Below the pieces are notes generated by a model. It did not search any database and had not been told where the DNA came from. It saw only the letters and a list, made by a program, of their open reading frames with translations. Shown here piece by piece: positions 26,400-35,237 of a DNA stretch of 64,000 bases. Every line of letters starts with the position of its first letter. Position 1 is the stretch's first letter. This stretch comes from an uncultured Hyphomicrobiales bacterium (GTDB taxonomy: Bacteria > Pseudomonadota > Alphaproteobacteria > Rhizobiales > Beijerinckiaceae), in contig CAINED010000090.1 in assembly GCA_903847605.1 (NCBI GenBank), positions 35,502 to 99,501 of the forward strand, written 5' to 3'. The position numbers and the translations under genes are program-made.

Positions 26400-28385
26400 T
26401 CAGCCGATCTTCCCGCCGCCACGCTTGGTGACGACCAGAACGGATGGCCTTGGCGGCATGTCCGGGCGGAAATCGGGCCAGCGGGTGGCCGGCTTTTCGA
26501 AAGTGCCCTCTCCCGCCTCCTCGTCGCCCTCTCCGGGGTGCTGCACGGCCAGGAACAGCGTTTCGTCATCCGGCGTAAAGCAGGGACCGCACATTTCGGC
26601 GCCCTCGGGCACGCGGAAGAAGCCGCGCGAGACGCCGCGCAGCTGTCCTTCCGTCTCAACGGCGAAAAGACCGTCGTTTCGTCCGGCCGATTTCTTCGAC
26701 ATGCCATCGGTTGCGACCCAGAGACGGCCGCGCGCATCGAAAGCGCCGTTGTCGGGCATGCCGAACCAGCCGTTGCCGGTGGTGCCTGTGCCGAACGACG
26801 CTTCGTGTTTGGGGTCGGCGGGGTTGCCGCCCTTTACGAGGATATTCCAGCCGAATCTCGTCGAGGCATGATCGCCGCCATCGGGCGTCATTTCGATGAT
26901 GTGGCCAAAGCGGTTGTTGGCGCGCGGATTGGCGGCGTCGACCTGTTGCGCCGAGCGGCGCGAGTTATTGGTGAGCATCAGATAGACTTTGCCGGTGCGC
27001 GGATTGACGTCGATATCCTCCGGTCGGTCCATCTTGGTTGCACCGAGAGCGTCGCCAGCGAGGCGCGTGTCGATCAGAACGTCCGCCTGCGAGGCAAAGC
27101 CCTTGTCAGACGTCAACGAACCCTGGCCGTGAACAAGCGGCAGCCATTCGCCTGTGCCGTCGGCGTTGTACTTCGCGACATAAAGCGTTCCCTTGTCGAG
27201 AAGGTCCATATTCGCCGCGCGGTTCGCAGTATCGACACTCCCTTCGGTCACGAATTTATAGACATAGTCGAACCGCTCGTCGTCGCCGGAATAGACGACG
27301 TAACGGCCGTCGCGGTTTGTGATCCCGCCCGCGCCTTCGCGCTTGAAGCGCCCGAGCGCCGTGCGTTTTTTCGGGGTCGACGCCGGATCGAGCGGGTCGA
27401 TCTCGACGATCCAGCCGAAGCGGTTCACCTCGTTGTGTTCCCTGGCGAGATCGAAGCGGTCGAAATAGACGCCCCAGTTATATTGTCCGTTCGGCAGTCC
27501 ATATCTCTTCAGCTTTGCAGCCTCCGGGTGAGCATCCTGCTTGCCCCAGAAATAGCCGTTGAAATTTTCCTCGCACGTGAGCCATGTGCCCCACGGCGTC
27601 ATGCCGCCAGCGCAATTGTTGAGCATGCCGAGGACGCGGCGTCCGTCCGGGTCCGCTTTCGTTTTCATGCGCGCATGACCGGCGGCCGGGCCGGTGATGG
27701 CCATGGGCGTGTCGGCGTCGATACGCCGCGCATATTTCGAATTGGGAACGACCTGCCATTTGCCGTTTTCGCTTTTCACTTCAATGACCGCGCCGCCATG
27801 CGCGGCCATTTCGACGGCGGCCAGCTCCTTCGTCATTCCGGCGAACATGTTCTTCTTATGCTGCTGCGGACCGCCGAGGCCGGGGAACATCAGCTCTTCG
27901 TTCGTATATTCGTGATTGACGCAGAGCAGGCCGTGTTTCGAGCCGTTGGCTGCGCCCGGCAGCGGCAGATAGCCGATAAAATCGTTGTTGTAGCCGAACT
28001 GCATCTTTTGCGCGGCGGCCGTCTGTTTCATGGGATCGAAAGCCGGCGCGCCCGGCAGGACCGGATCGCCCCAGCGGATCAGAATGTCGGCATCGTAGCC
28101 CGGCGCAACGTGATGTTTCTCGTCCCCTCCAACAGGCACTTCCTCGAAATCGAAAGAGGATTTGGAGGCCCCCTGCGCGGCGGCCTCACCGAGCAAGGCA
28201 TATCCGGGGATGGCTGAGATCGCCGTGGTCGCCAGCGCGCCGCGCAGAAAGCTGCGGCGGCCGAAGCGCGTGTCGATGATTTCGCCGAGCGTTGGATTGG
28301 CGGAATTGTTGGAGCCGATATCTTCGGCTGCCTCCGCTGCCTTTGAGCGCGACATGGCGTCAGGATTTGGCATTGCGTCACTCAT
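26400..28385 (-). CDS. phoX: PhoX-family alkaline phosphatase (DUF839), Tat-exported
   Basis: 661-aa secreted phosphatase of the PhoX family, Fe/Ca-dependent phosphomonoesterases active in the periplasm under phosphate starvation. The twin-arginine signal RFGRRSFLRGALATTAIS lies after an unusually long N-terminal region (about residues 40-57), ending AAAQ near 71. Family blocks include LLCVNHEYTNEELMFPG, NNCAGGMTPWGTWLTCEENFNGYFWG and RPEDIDVNPRTGKVYLMLTNN. The transcript ends in a strong hairpin. A Pho-box-like sequence lies 44-61 bp in front of the start, consistent with PhoB control. Confidence 0.92.
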   Translation of the reverse strand: MSDAMPNPDAMSRSKAAEAAEDIGSNNSANPTLGEIIDTRFGRRSFLRGALATTAISAIPGYALLGEAAAQGASKSSFDFEEVPVGGDEKHHVAPGYDADILIRWGDPVLPGAPAFDPMKQTAAAQKMQFGYNNDFIGYLPLPGAANGSKHGLLCVNHEYTNEELMFPGLGGPQQHKKNMFAGMTKELAAVEMAAHGGAVIEVKSENGKWQVVPNSKYARRIDADTPMAITGPAAGHARMKTKADPDGRRVLGMLNNCAGGMTPWGTWLTCEENFNGYFWGKQDAHPEAAKLKRYGLPNGQYNWGVYFDRFDLAREHNEVNRFGWIVEIDPLDPASTPKKRTALGRFKREGAGGITNRDGRYVVYSGDDERFDYVYKFVTEGSVDTANRAANMDLLDKGTLYVAKYNADGTGEWLPLVHGQGSLTSDKGFASQADVLIDTRLAGDALGATKMDRPEDIDVNPRTGKVYLMLTNNSRRSAQQVDAANPRANNRFGHIIEMTPDGGDHASTRFGWNILVKGGNPADPKHEASFGTGTTGNGWFGMPDNGAFDARGRLWVATDGMSKKSAGRNDGLFAVETEGQLRGVSRGFFRVPEGAEMCGPCFTPDDETLFLAVQHPGEGDEEAGEGTFEKPATRWPDFRPDMPPRPSVLVVTKRGGGKIG

Positions 28386-28428
28386 CTCGGCCTCCGACCA
28401 ACTGATCCCGCGGGGTTATTGGGGGAAT

Positions 28429-28446
28429 ATGACAGTGACATGAAAT
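28429..28446 (-). promoter_or_regulatory. Pho-box-like direct repeat in front of phoX
   Basis: On the minus strand ATTTCAT-GTCA-CTGTCAT: the second heptamer matches the PhoB consensus CTGTCAT in 7 of 7 positions and the first in 5 of 7, with the standard 4-bp spacer. AATAAC, a possible -10, follows about 8 nt later. It is 44 bp from the phoX start codon. Confidence 0.5.
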
Positions 28447-28513
28447 CAGGAGCAAGCATGCGAGCCTCGGGCAAGTTAGGTCGTTGATAACTTTTTGCGT
28501 GAAAGAATTCTTT

Positions 28514-28726
28514 ATGGCTCGATTCTCCTCCCACGCGCGGCGCACGCATTCCTCCGCCGGCCTCGTCAATGCAGCAGACGCCGCAGGCTATGCCATCGCG
28601 GGGTTCGAGGAAACGCGCATCGAGGCCTCGCTGCGCCAGCGTTTCGGGCGCTGGATCTATGTGCTGATCTTCGCTCCGCTGGCGCTGGCGATAGGCTCGC
28701 TCGTCATGGTGGGCATGGCGATCTGA
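28514..28726 (+). CDS. Small single-span membrane protein
   Basis: 70-aa protein divergent from phoX. ATG 28514 (MARFSSHARRTHSSAGL) is the best start; the frame is open 10 codons further. After a hydrophilic N-terminal half with AAGYAIAGFEETRIEASLRQRFGRW comes a single TM segment, IYVLIFAPLALAIGSLVMVGMAI, at the very C-terminus. No family recognised. Sharing the upstream region with phoX might mean phosphate-linked expression, but that is a guess. Confidence 0.55.
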   Translation: MARFSSHARRTHSSAGLVNAADAAGYAIAGFEETRIEASLRQRFGRWIYVLIFAPLALAIGSLVMVGMAI

Positions 28727-28758
28727 TCTTTGCCTACGGGGGTTTGCGAACGCCCGGC

Positions 28759-29721
28759 TCACTCCGGCACGAAATTCGCGGTCTTCGCCATCCTGTCGAA
28801 CTGTTCGGACTGGCTGCGGATATAGGCGGCGGCGCGTTCGGGCGAGCGGTCGGTTTCCTCGAAGAAGCCGAGTTTCTCGAAGACCGACTTCACTTCCTGC
28901 AGCGAACCAATGGTGTGAAGCTCCGCTGACATGCGCCTGACAATGTCGGCCGGCGTGCCCGTTGGCGCCACCACAGACATCCAGGCGTCGAAAGCGCCAA
29001 AGCCGGGATGGAGTTCGGCCAGAGTCGGAACGTCCGCAAGCTGCAGCAGGCGTGAAGCGGAAATCACGGCCAGCGGGCGAAGCCGTCCGTCCTTCACGAA
29101 AGCAAGGCCGATCGCGGTGCCCTGAACATGCAATTGCGCGGTACCGCCGAGCGTGTCTTGTATCGCGTTGAGCGGCGAATTATAGGCGACCAGTTCGATG
29201 GGCAAATCGAGCGCAGCCCTCAGATAGGTGGCGACAGCTTTGACCGAAGCGCCTTCGAACGCGAGGAACAGCTTGCCGGGATTGGCTTTCGCATGTGCCG
29301 TCAATTCGGCCAGCGTTTTCGCCGGCACAGACGTATTCGCGAGCAACATGTAGGGCGCGCGATTGAGCAGCGCTACCGGTGTGAAGTCCTTGTAGGGATC
29401 GTAGCCCGGCGTCTTCATCGTGTATTTGTTGACGATAAGATGGCCGGCGCTGGCGATGAAGAACGTGTAGCCATCCGGTGCCGATTTGGCGGCGGCCTGC
29501 GCGCCAATGGCACCGGAAGCGCCCACGATGTTTCGCACGACAATCGTCTGGCCGAGCGCCTTGCCGAGCCGCTCGGTATAAAGCCGCGTCGGCACGTCGA
29601 CGCCGGAACCCGCGGCGGAAGGCACGATGAATGTGATGGGTTTGGCCGGCCATGTCTGCGCGAACGCTGCACATGAAAACGAAGCGCAAACCAGCGCTGC
29701 AAATATTCCTTTGCGGATCAT
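28759..29721 (-). CDS. Bug/TctC-type periplasmic solute-binding protein
   Basis: 320-aa tripartite tricarboxylate transporter receptor of the Bug family, which bind carboxylates or related small molecules in a Venus-flytrap fold. Signal peptide ending FAQ (about residue 22). Family features: WPAKPITFIVPSAAGSGVD, the VVRNIVGASGAIGAQAAAKSAPDGYT block that forms the ligand-water site, and DVPTLAELHPGF. No tctA/tctB membrane partner is nearby, so it is an orphan like many Bug proteins. Ligand unknown. Confidence 0.9.
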   Translation of the reverse strand: MIRKGIFAALVCASFSCAAFAQTWPAKPITFIVPSAAGSGVDVPTRLYTERLGKALGQTIVVRNIVGASGAIGAQAAAKSAPDGYTFFIASAGHLIVNKYTMKTPGYDPYKDFTPVALLNRAPYMLLANTSVPAKTLAELTAHAKANPGKLFLAFEGASVKAVATYLRAALDLPIELVAYNSPLNAIQDTLGGTAQLHVQGTAIGLAFVKDGRLRPLAVISASRLLQLADVPTLAELHPGFGAFDAWMSVVAPTGTPADIVRRMSAELHTIGSLQEVKSVFEKLGFFEETDRSPERAAAYIRSQSEQFDRMAKTANFVPE

Positions 29722-29855
29722 GTGCCCCTCCCGATATGCGCGCCACGTTCGTAATTTACGCGCGCACAGGGCAGCTTATCCGCGGGTCGAACTTCGGCAA
29801 AGCACGGAAGATTGCGATTGCTAAGGAGCTTCCTGAGGATTCGCGGCTTCGGACC

Positions 29856-30311
29856 TCAGCCTTTGATAGCCATCGTCCCGCCGTTGGTCTGGATCTCAAG
29901 CGGCTGTTTCAGCGCCTTGGCATCGGCCTTGGTCCAAAGGGCCGCATTTTTCAGCACGAGCCGACGGGCGCCATTGTGGCCATCTGCAACAGAGCGCTCG
30001 TTGACGATCTCAATGCATGTGCCTCGATTAACCCCAACGCGACCGCCAATCAGAAACTCGATCGCCATGATCGTGTCCGGGCCGGTCTTGATGAAATCGC
30101 CGATGTACAACAACGTTCCAATGCTCGCGACGGCTCCGGTCAATTGGTTTTCGTGACGCAGGATCACGGCCGGTACATCCTGAACAGGCCCCGTCATGTT
30201 GCCGCTCGTGACGACGGGCATAAATTTGCCTGCGAAGTAATGTTGAGGGAAATGCACGCCCTTGAGCAACTTCATATCCAGAATTCGCGCAACTGGTTCG
30301 TCATCTTCCAT
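29856..30311 (-). CDS. FecR-domain-like protein, apparently truncated
   Basis: 151-aa protein with the FecR-type pattern: VASIGTLLYIGDFIKTGPDTIMAIEFLIGGRVGVNRGTCIEIV (about residues 62-103), then LVLKNAALWTK and a final EIQTNGGTMAIKG. In FecR domains the TP-x-A-x-IAVRGT strand is followed by further beta structure; here the stop comes right after the Gly. There is no TM segment or signal peptide in the chosen frame (ATG 30311) and no sigma factor gene next to it. The codon use is less GC-biased than that of its neighbours. It may be a decayed or stand-alone domain. Confidence 0.5.
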   Translation of the reverse strand: MEDDEPVARILDMKLLKGVHFPQHYFAGKFMPVVTSGNMTGPVQDVPAVILRHENQLTGAVASIGTLLYIGDFIKTGPDTIMAIEFLIGGRVGVNRGTCIEIVNERSVADGHNGARRLVLKNAALWTKADAKALKQPLEIQTNGGTMAIKG

Positions 30312-30576
30312 TGTGGAACCTCGCTTGATGCTCAATACAGGCGGAGGGTCAGATTTGCTCAGGCGATTGTCAAGCACTTCAACCTTTTGTGTGAATCCCT
30401 GAGCGGCAACACAAACCTCCGCGGCAACAAAGTTCGCGCCAGGCGCATGTGCGCTGCAGCACCGAGCAGCCGACACGGGACTTCTGACATGTGCCGCAGG
30501 TAACAATCAGGTCTAAACAGTTCACGTATGAACCCGATCAAGACAGGGCGGTTGTCGCCCTCCGGAGATCGGGACC

Positions 30577-31044
30577 ATGATTGGCAATATCGCAAAGAGT
30601 GCAGCGCGTATTCTGGCAGTTGGCGTATCCCTCGCCTGCGCGGCCGCGCCGTCTTTTGCGATGGGCTGTTTCGAGCGCAGCTTTACCGCCGAGCAGCTTG
30701 CAGAGCGCTCCCGGCAGGTCATTAGCGGCATCGCCATCGACAACGCCGGCTCGATGCTGGCGGCGTCGAACGGGCAGACAAATTTCGAGATTCGGGTGAA
30801 TGCACGTGATCGGCAGACCGGCGCATGGCACACGGCCCCCGCGACCTGCACGCTGCGCTCCGGCCAGATTTCCTGCAGCCTCGAGAACGACGGTGGCGCA
30901 TTTACCCTGTGGCGCGGCGCAGAGGGCGGCGTTGTCCTGCGCGGCGCAGGCGAGTTGCGCATCGGCGACTTCGCCTTCGGCGGCAAGAACCCAGGCGACA
31001 AGACCTATATTCTCCAGCCCGCAGTGTGCAGGGCGAGCGCATAA
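30577..31044 (+). CDS. Secreted protein of unknown function
   Basis: 155-aa exported protein. ATG 30577 starts a signal peptide that ends in SFA (about residue 28). The mature part begins MGCFERSFTAEQLAERSRQVI, has four Cys arranged as two likely disulfides (CFE... TCTLRSGQISCSL ... AVC), and is beta-rich, ending GKNPGDKTYILQPAVCRASA. No family recognised. The next small gene follows after 55 bp. Confidence 0.65.
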   Translation: MIGNIAKSAARILAVGVSLACAAAPSFAMGCFERSFTAEQLAERSRQVISGIAIDNAGSMLAASNGQTNFEIRVNARDRQTGAWHTAPATCTLRSGQISCSLENDGGAFTLWRGAEGGVVLRGAGELRIGDFAFGGKNPGDKTYILQPAVCRASA

Positions 31045-31099
31045 CCCTTCCTTTACCCTAACGATTCCATAATGCGCTGACTCACCAAAGGGCGCGCGC

Positions 31100-31426
31100 A
31101 TGAATTGGTTCGGGAATTCGACACTGGACGGAAATGGCAAACTCGTCCGTCAGGTCGCCATCGGCGGCGCGCTCGTTGCAATCTGCGCGATTGCAGCAGC
31201 CGGGTTTCTCGACCGGGCGGCGCGCGACGGCTCGCTCGCATCTATCCAGATTTGGGGCGGTTCGGGCGATCCCGCCCGCAACATGGCGGGCATCCCGCGT
31301 TCTGCCGATCCCGTGGGTGGCATCCGCTATGGCAATGTCGACTATATGCCAACGGCCTCGATTCCGGCCAGTCGCCAGCGCATCAAAAACGTCGTAGCCG
31401 ATCCTGCGCTGGGCATGCCCAATTAA
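31100..31426 (+). CDS. Small membrane-anchored protein of unknown function
   Basis: 108-aa protein with one hydrophobic segment near the N-terminus (QVAIGGALVAICAIAAAGFL, about residues 18-37) and a Gly/Pro-rich, probably extracytoplasmic remainder. No catalytic motif. Start ATG 31100. No family recognised. A 276-bp non-coding stretch separates it from the helicase gene. Confidence 0.5.
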   Translation: MNWFGNSTLDGNGKLVRQVAIGGALVAICAIAAAGFLDRAARDGSLASIQIWGGSGDPARNMAGIPRSADPVGGIRYGNVDYMPTASIPASRQRIKNVVADPALGMPN

Positions 31427-31702
31427 ACAAACTCCCTGATTTTCTGCTGAATTATCGGGCAAATGCAGGCGTAGCCGCCGCTATTCATTGACTTTTGGCC
31501 CAAAAGGCTTATGTGAACGCTGCGTCAAGCGCGCCAGATTCTGTGTCGGACATCCGGATCCGACCGAAAGGGCCCGGCTCAAAAGGGCTTGGTTACGGGC
31601 GCTGCAAGCGACGCTGGTTCCGGATATCACGGACATCCCTCAAAATGCCCCTCCCCGGGAGGCGCAGAGCACAGGGACTAAATCTTCCTACGAAAGCAGT
31701 AC

Positions 31703-33355
31703 ATGTCATTTAAGGAAATAGGGCTCAGCGAGAAGGTTCTCGCAGCCGTTGAAGCGTCGGGCTACACCGAGCCCACCCCCATCCAGGCGCAAGCCATCCC
31801 CCACGCCCTGCAGGGCCGCGACATTCTCGGCATTGCTCAAACTGGCACCGGCAAGACCGCCGCCTTCGTCCTGCCCATGCTTTGCCGGCTCGAACAGGGG
31901 CGTGCCCGCGCCCGTATGCCGCGCACGCTGATCCTCGAACCGACCCGCGAACTGGCGGCGCAAGTCGAGGAAGCCTTCCTGAAATACGGCGCGCAGCACA
32001 AACTGAACGTCGCGCTGCTGATCGGCGGCATGGCCTTCGGCGACCAGGAAACCAAGATCATGCGCGGCGCGGACGTGCTGATCGCAACGCCGGGCCGGTT
32101 GCTGGACTTTTACGAGCGCGGCAAGCTGCTGCTTACCGGTATCGAGATTCTCGTCATCGACGAGGCCGACCGCATGCTGGACATGGGCTTTATCCCGGAC
32201 ATCGAGAAGATCTGCAAGCTCGTGCCGTTCACGCGCCAGACGCTGTTCTTCTCGGCGACCATGCCGCCGGAAATCACCCGCCTCACAGAACAGTTTCTGC
32301 AGAACCCGCTCCGCGTCGAAGTCGCCCGCGTGGGCTCCACCGCCATCAACATCACGCAAGGGCTCGTCGCCACGCACGGCGGCCACGAAAAGCGCGAGAT
32401 GCTGCGCACGCTCATTCGCGGCGCCGAAGACTTCCGCAATGCGATCATCTTCTGCAATCGCAAGCGCGATGTCGCGATCCTGCACAAGAGCCTGCAAAAG
32501 CATGGCTTCTCTGCCGGCGCGCTGCATGGCGACATGGACCAGCCGGCGCGCATGGCCTCGCTCGAAGCCTTTAAATCAGGAGAAGTCTCGCTGATCGTCT
32601 GTTCGGACGTCGCAGCACGCGGCCTCGACATTCCCGATGTCAGCCACGTTTTCAATTTCGACGTGCCCGTCCATCCCGACGATTACGTGCATCGCATCGG
32701 CCGTACGGGCCGGGCGGGCAAGTTCGGCACCGCGATCTCCCTCGTCACGCATGAGGACGTGCGCCATATCGAGGCGATCATAAAACTCATCGACAAGCCC
32801 GTCGAATGGATGGGGCCGAAGCTCGACGAACTCGGCGAGGCGACACCCGATCCACGCGGCCACGCCCGAGGCGACCGGACACGCCGTGGCGAACGGCGCG
32901 AACGCGGCGAACGCAAGGGCGCACGCCCTGCCCGCGGCGAGCGTCCGGAACGCGCGCGCTCGCCGCGCCCGGTGGCGGCGGAGAGCGATCAGCCTGTCAT
33001 CGACGATGCAGCTTTCGTGGCTGCGCCTGCCGAGACACGCGAGGAGCGACCGCGCCGCAATTCTCGCGACAGGCAGGATCGCACAACTCAAGGTCGTCCC
33101 AGCCTGGATCGTCCGGCAAAAACCCGCGACCGTCAGAATGCCCGCCCTGCTCCGGTCGAGGCGCAGCGCGAAGAGCAGCCCCCGATGCGCCAGCCGCAGG
33201 CCCGCCCGGACAACCAGCGCCGCTACCGTGACAACGACGATGGCCCGGCGGTGGTTGGCATGGGCGACCACATGCCCGCCTTCATGTTGCGCCCGGTCGT
33301 CATCAAGCGCGCGCCCAAGGCTGCTCCGGCCCAGCAGGCCCAGCCCGAGGAATGA
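31703..33355 (+). CDS. DEAD-box ATP-dependent RNA helicase (RhlE type)
   Basis: 550-aa helicase acting on RNA duplexes in ribosome assembly or mRNA decay. Q-motif GYTEPTPIQAQAI, Walker A AQTGTGKTAAF, PTRELA, TPGRL, DEAD box VIDEADRML, SAT, ARGLDIPDVSHVFNFDVP and the HRIGRTGRAG motif VI lie in residues 1-340. The tail (about 375-550) is Arg/Glu/Pro-rich and disordered, typical of RhlE/CsdA proteins that bind RNA unspecifically. The 276-bp gap upstream may be a long leader, as is known for cold-induced helicase genes. Confidence 0.93.
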   Translation: MSFKEIGLSEKVLAAVEASGYTEPTPIQAQAIPHALQGRDILGIAQTGTGKTAAFVLPMLCRLEQGRARARMPRTLILEPTRELAAQVEEAFLKYGAQHKLNVALLIGGMAFGDQETKIMRGADVLIATPGRLLDFYERGKLLLTGIEILVIDEADRMLDMGFIPDIEKICKLVPFTRQTLFFSATMPPEITRLTEQFLQNPLRVEVARVGSTAINITQGLVATHGGHEKREMLRTLIRGAEDFRNAIIFCNRKRDVAILHKSLQKHGFSAGALHGDMDQPARMASLEAFKSGEVSLIVCSDVAARGLDIPDVSHVFNFDVPVHPDDYVHRIGRTGRAGKFGTAISLVTHEDVRHIEAIIKLIDKPVEWMGPKLDELGEATPDPRGHARGDRTRRGERRERGERKGARPARGERPERARSPRPVAAESDQPVIDDAAFVAAPAETREERPRRNSRDRQDRTTQGRPSLDRPAKTRDRQNARPAPVEAQREEQPPMRQPQARPDNQRRYRDNDDGPAVVGMGDHMPAFMLRPVVIKRAPKAAPAQQAQPEE

Positions 33356-33437
33356 TCGCGACTGTGGCCGTGGACCTGCGGCCAAGTTGGTGAGAGATTG
33401 CCTGCACTTTGTCTGATCAGGACGATGGGCTGGCAAA

Positions 33438-34424
33438 ATGAGCATTTCGGCGTCGCAAATTCCCTCCGACAGGCGCGATATAAGCGCTTTCGCGGGTGTT
33501 GCGGCGCTCGTTGCATTTGCATTTTGCGCGGCTGTCGCCGTGCCGCTCGCGACCTACACGACATCCCTTGCATTGTTCGGCCTCGCGCATGTCGCCTATG
33601 AGATGCGCTATGTCGCCTGGCGGTTCGCGCCGCGTCTGCGCGGAGCTGTCTTGCCTGCTGTTGCGATTGCCATATTCATCGCGATCCTTGCGCGAGGGCT
33701 TGCGATCTACGGTTTCATTCCACGCGTGACGGGCACGGCGATTGAACTAGCTGCCGGCGCGATACTCGCGGTCATTCCAGTGCTGGCGATGAAGCGCCAT
33801 CGTTTGGCGGGACTATGCATCGCCCTGCCCTTCGCGGCCGGCGCGGTCTTTGCGCCCATCGAAACATTGCTGCTGCTTGCGGTGCTGCACAATCTCTCGC
33901 CACTCGCCTTCATCGCCGATGTGATGGAGCCGCCGCGTCGGCGGCGCGCTCTGGCCCTCGGATTTCTCGTTATGGTGGCATTGCCGCTTCTGATCGCGAG
34001 CGGGCTTCCCGGCGATGTCATGGAGGATATCGGTCTTCTTTCGCCGGAAGCCACCCTGTTTCGCGCCGGGCGGCTCGACGACAATATCGGCGCGTATATT
34101 CCCGAAAGCTTCGATACACATCCGCGCGTCATCGACATGTTTTCCGCTGCCGTCTTTGCGCAATGCATGCACTACATTGCGACGATATGGCTGCTGCCGA
34201 AAATCATGCGCGAGGCTCCGGCGCAGGCGTATCGACCGCCTTCCCGATATCTCTTCGCGACGCTCGTCGCCGCTGCGTCTCTCGCGCTTGTCGGCTTTTA
34301 CGCCTTCGACTACGGCGCTGCGCGCAAGATCTACGCACTCATTGCGCTGGTGCACGCATGGCTCGAAATTCCGGTACTTATCCTCGCGCTGGACAGAAGG
34401 CCATTTCACCCTGCTTCGACCTGA
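33438..34424 (+). CDS. Polytopic membrane protein with four intramembrane histidines
   Basis: 328-aa protein with about eight TM segments. Four His fall inside predicted TM helices: H51 in FGLAHVAYEMRYVAW, H151 in LLAVLHNLSPLAF, H245 in FAQCMHYIATIWLLP and H306 in IALVHAWLEIPVLIL. Such a set resembles the metal site of Brp/Blh-type carotenoid oxygenases and some integral-membrane hydroxylases, but no full family motif was found. A periplasmic or cytoplasmic loop (about 190-230) is acidic. The following small secreted gene starts 14 bp later and is probably co-transcribed. Confidence 0.7.
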   Translation: MSISASQIPSDRRDISAFAGVAALVAFAFCAAVAVPLATYTTSLALFGLAHVAYEMRYVAWRFAPRLRGAVLPAVAIAIFIAILARGLAIYGFIPRVTGTAIELAAGAILAVIPVLAMKRHRLAGLCIALPFAAGAVFAPIETLLLLAVLHNLSPLAFIADVMEPPRRRRALALGFLVMVALPLLIASGLPGDVMEDIGLLSPEATLFRAGRLDDNIGAYIPESFDTHPRVIDMFSAAVFAQCMHYIATIWLLPKIMREAPAQAYRPPSRYLFATLVAAASLALVGFYAFDYGAARKIYALIALVHAWLEIPVLILALDRRPFHPAST

Positions 34425-34438
34425 AGAAAGGAAAGACC

Positions 34439-34747
34439 ATGCGTAATCTTTTCATCTGCATGGGAGTCGTCATTGCCGGTTCAGCACTCGCAGATATTCC
34501 GCCGCCGCCGGAAGCGCGCAACCGGCCCTATCTCGATGCGTTGCGCGCCGACAAACATGCGTGCGCCAGCATTTCAGAGCGCAAATTCGCGGGCGAAGCG
34601 CAGGAGCCCGCATTCAAAAAGGTGGACGCGAGCATTTTCGAAATCGTCTGCACCGACGGCCCGCGCTACCGCATGATCGTCCAGCAACTGCCGCGCGGCA
34701 GGCGGCACATCGATATCATTCGCGCCTTGCGGATCACCAAACTCTGA
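34439..34747 (+). CDS. Small secreted protein
   Basis: 102-aa protein with a short signal peptide (MRNLFICMGVVIAGSALA). The mature part is basic and has two Cys (KHACASIS and FEIVCTDG), ending RRHIDIIRALRITKL. ATG 34439 follows GAAAGGAAAG, a good ribosome site. It lies directly behind the four-His membrane protein. Family not recognised. Confidence 0.6.
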   Translation: MRNLFICMGVVIAGSALADIPPPPEARNRPYLDALRADKHACASISERKFAGEAQEPAFKKVDASIFEIVCTDGPRYRMIVQQLPRGRRHIDIIRALRITKL

Positions 34748-34751
34748 ACGA

Positions 34752-35099
34752 TCACATCAGAACATAAATCGCCATGCCGAAGCCAAAGGAGGCGGCGTTC
34801 GCGACAAGAGCGCCGACCAATGCGCGCGGCCAATCGAGGCCCGCCACGAATTTCCAGACGATGGCCTCGACGACAACGGCAAGAATTTCTGCGACTGCGA
34901 CGGCGCTCCAGTAGCCCCAGCGGTCTGCGAATGCATTCACGCCATGCCAGACGAAAGGATGGGTGATGCATGTCCCTGCGATGGCCGCGAGTGCGCCCCG
35001 CCACGGCGCGGACCAGCGCGTCGCGAAGAGCAGGACGGCCGCCGCAGCGCCTTCAATCGCTAGCGAAAGCAGGAATGCCGAGGTCTGCGAAAGTTCCAA
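34752..35099 (-). CDS. Small membrane protein, four TM segments
   Basis: 115-aa integral membrane protein with four hydrophobic segments. HPFVWHGVNAFADRWGYW sits between TM2 and TM3 and an acidic residue lies in AEILAVVVEAIVW. No family recognised. Convergent with the preceding gene, the stops being 4 bp apart. Confidence 0.6.
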   Translation of the reverse strand: MELSQTSAFLLSLAIEGAAAAVLLFATRWSAPWRGALAAIAGTCITHPFVWHGVNAFADRWGYWSAVAVAEILAVVVEAIVWKFVAGLDWPRALVGALVANAASFGFGMAIYVLM

Positions 35100-35237
35100 T
35101 CCCGCCTCGCGTTAAGACATTTTGTCGATATTAATATTGATTACGAAATTCTTACTTCCTGTGCCAATTTCGCACGTTTTAATATTTTTCACGGCGCGCG
35201 GCTGCTCTAGTTTGCAGCCCGGAAAAGGAGTTGCGTC

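Noticed and set aside
26538..28217. 559-aa open frame on the plus strand inside phoX
   Set aside because: Antisense shadow of phoX without ribosome site or similarity.
31488..31721. 77-aa frame with a CxxC motif before the helicase gene
   Set aside because: No ribosome site, runs into the helicase start and low-complexity basic composition; treated as leader sequence.
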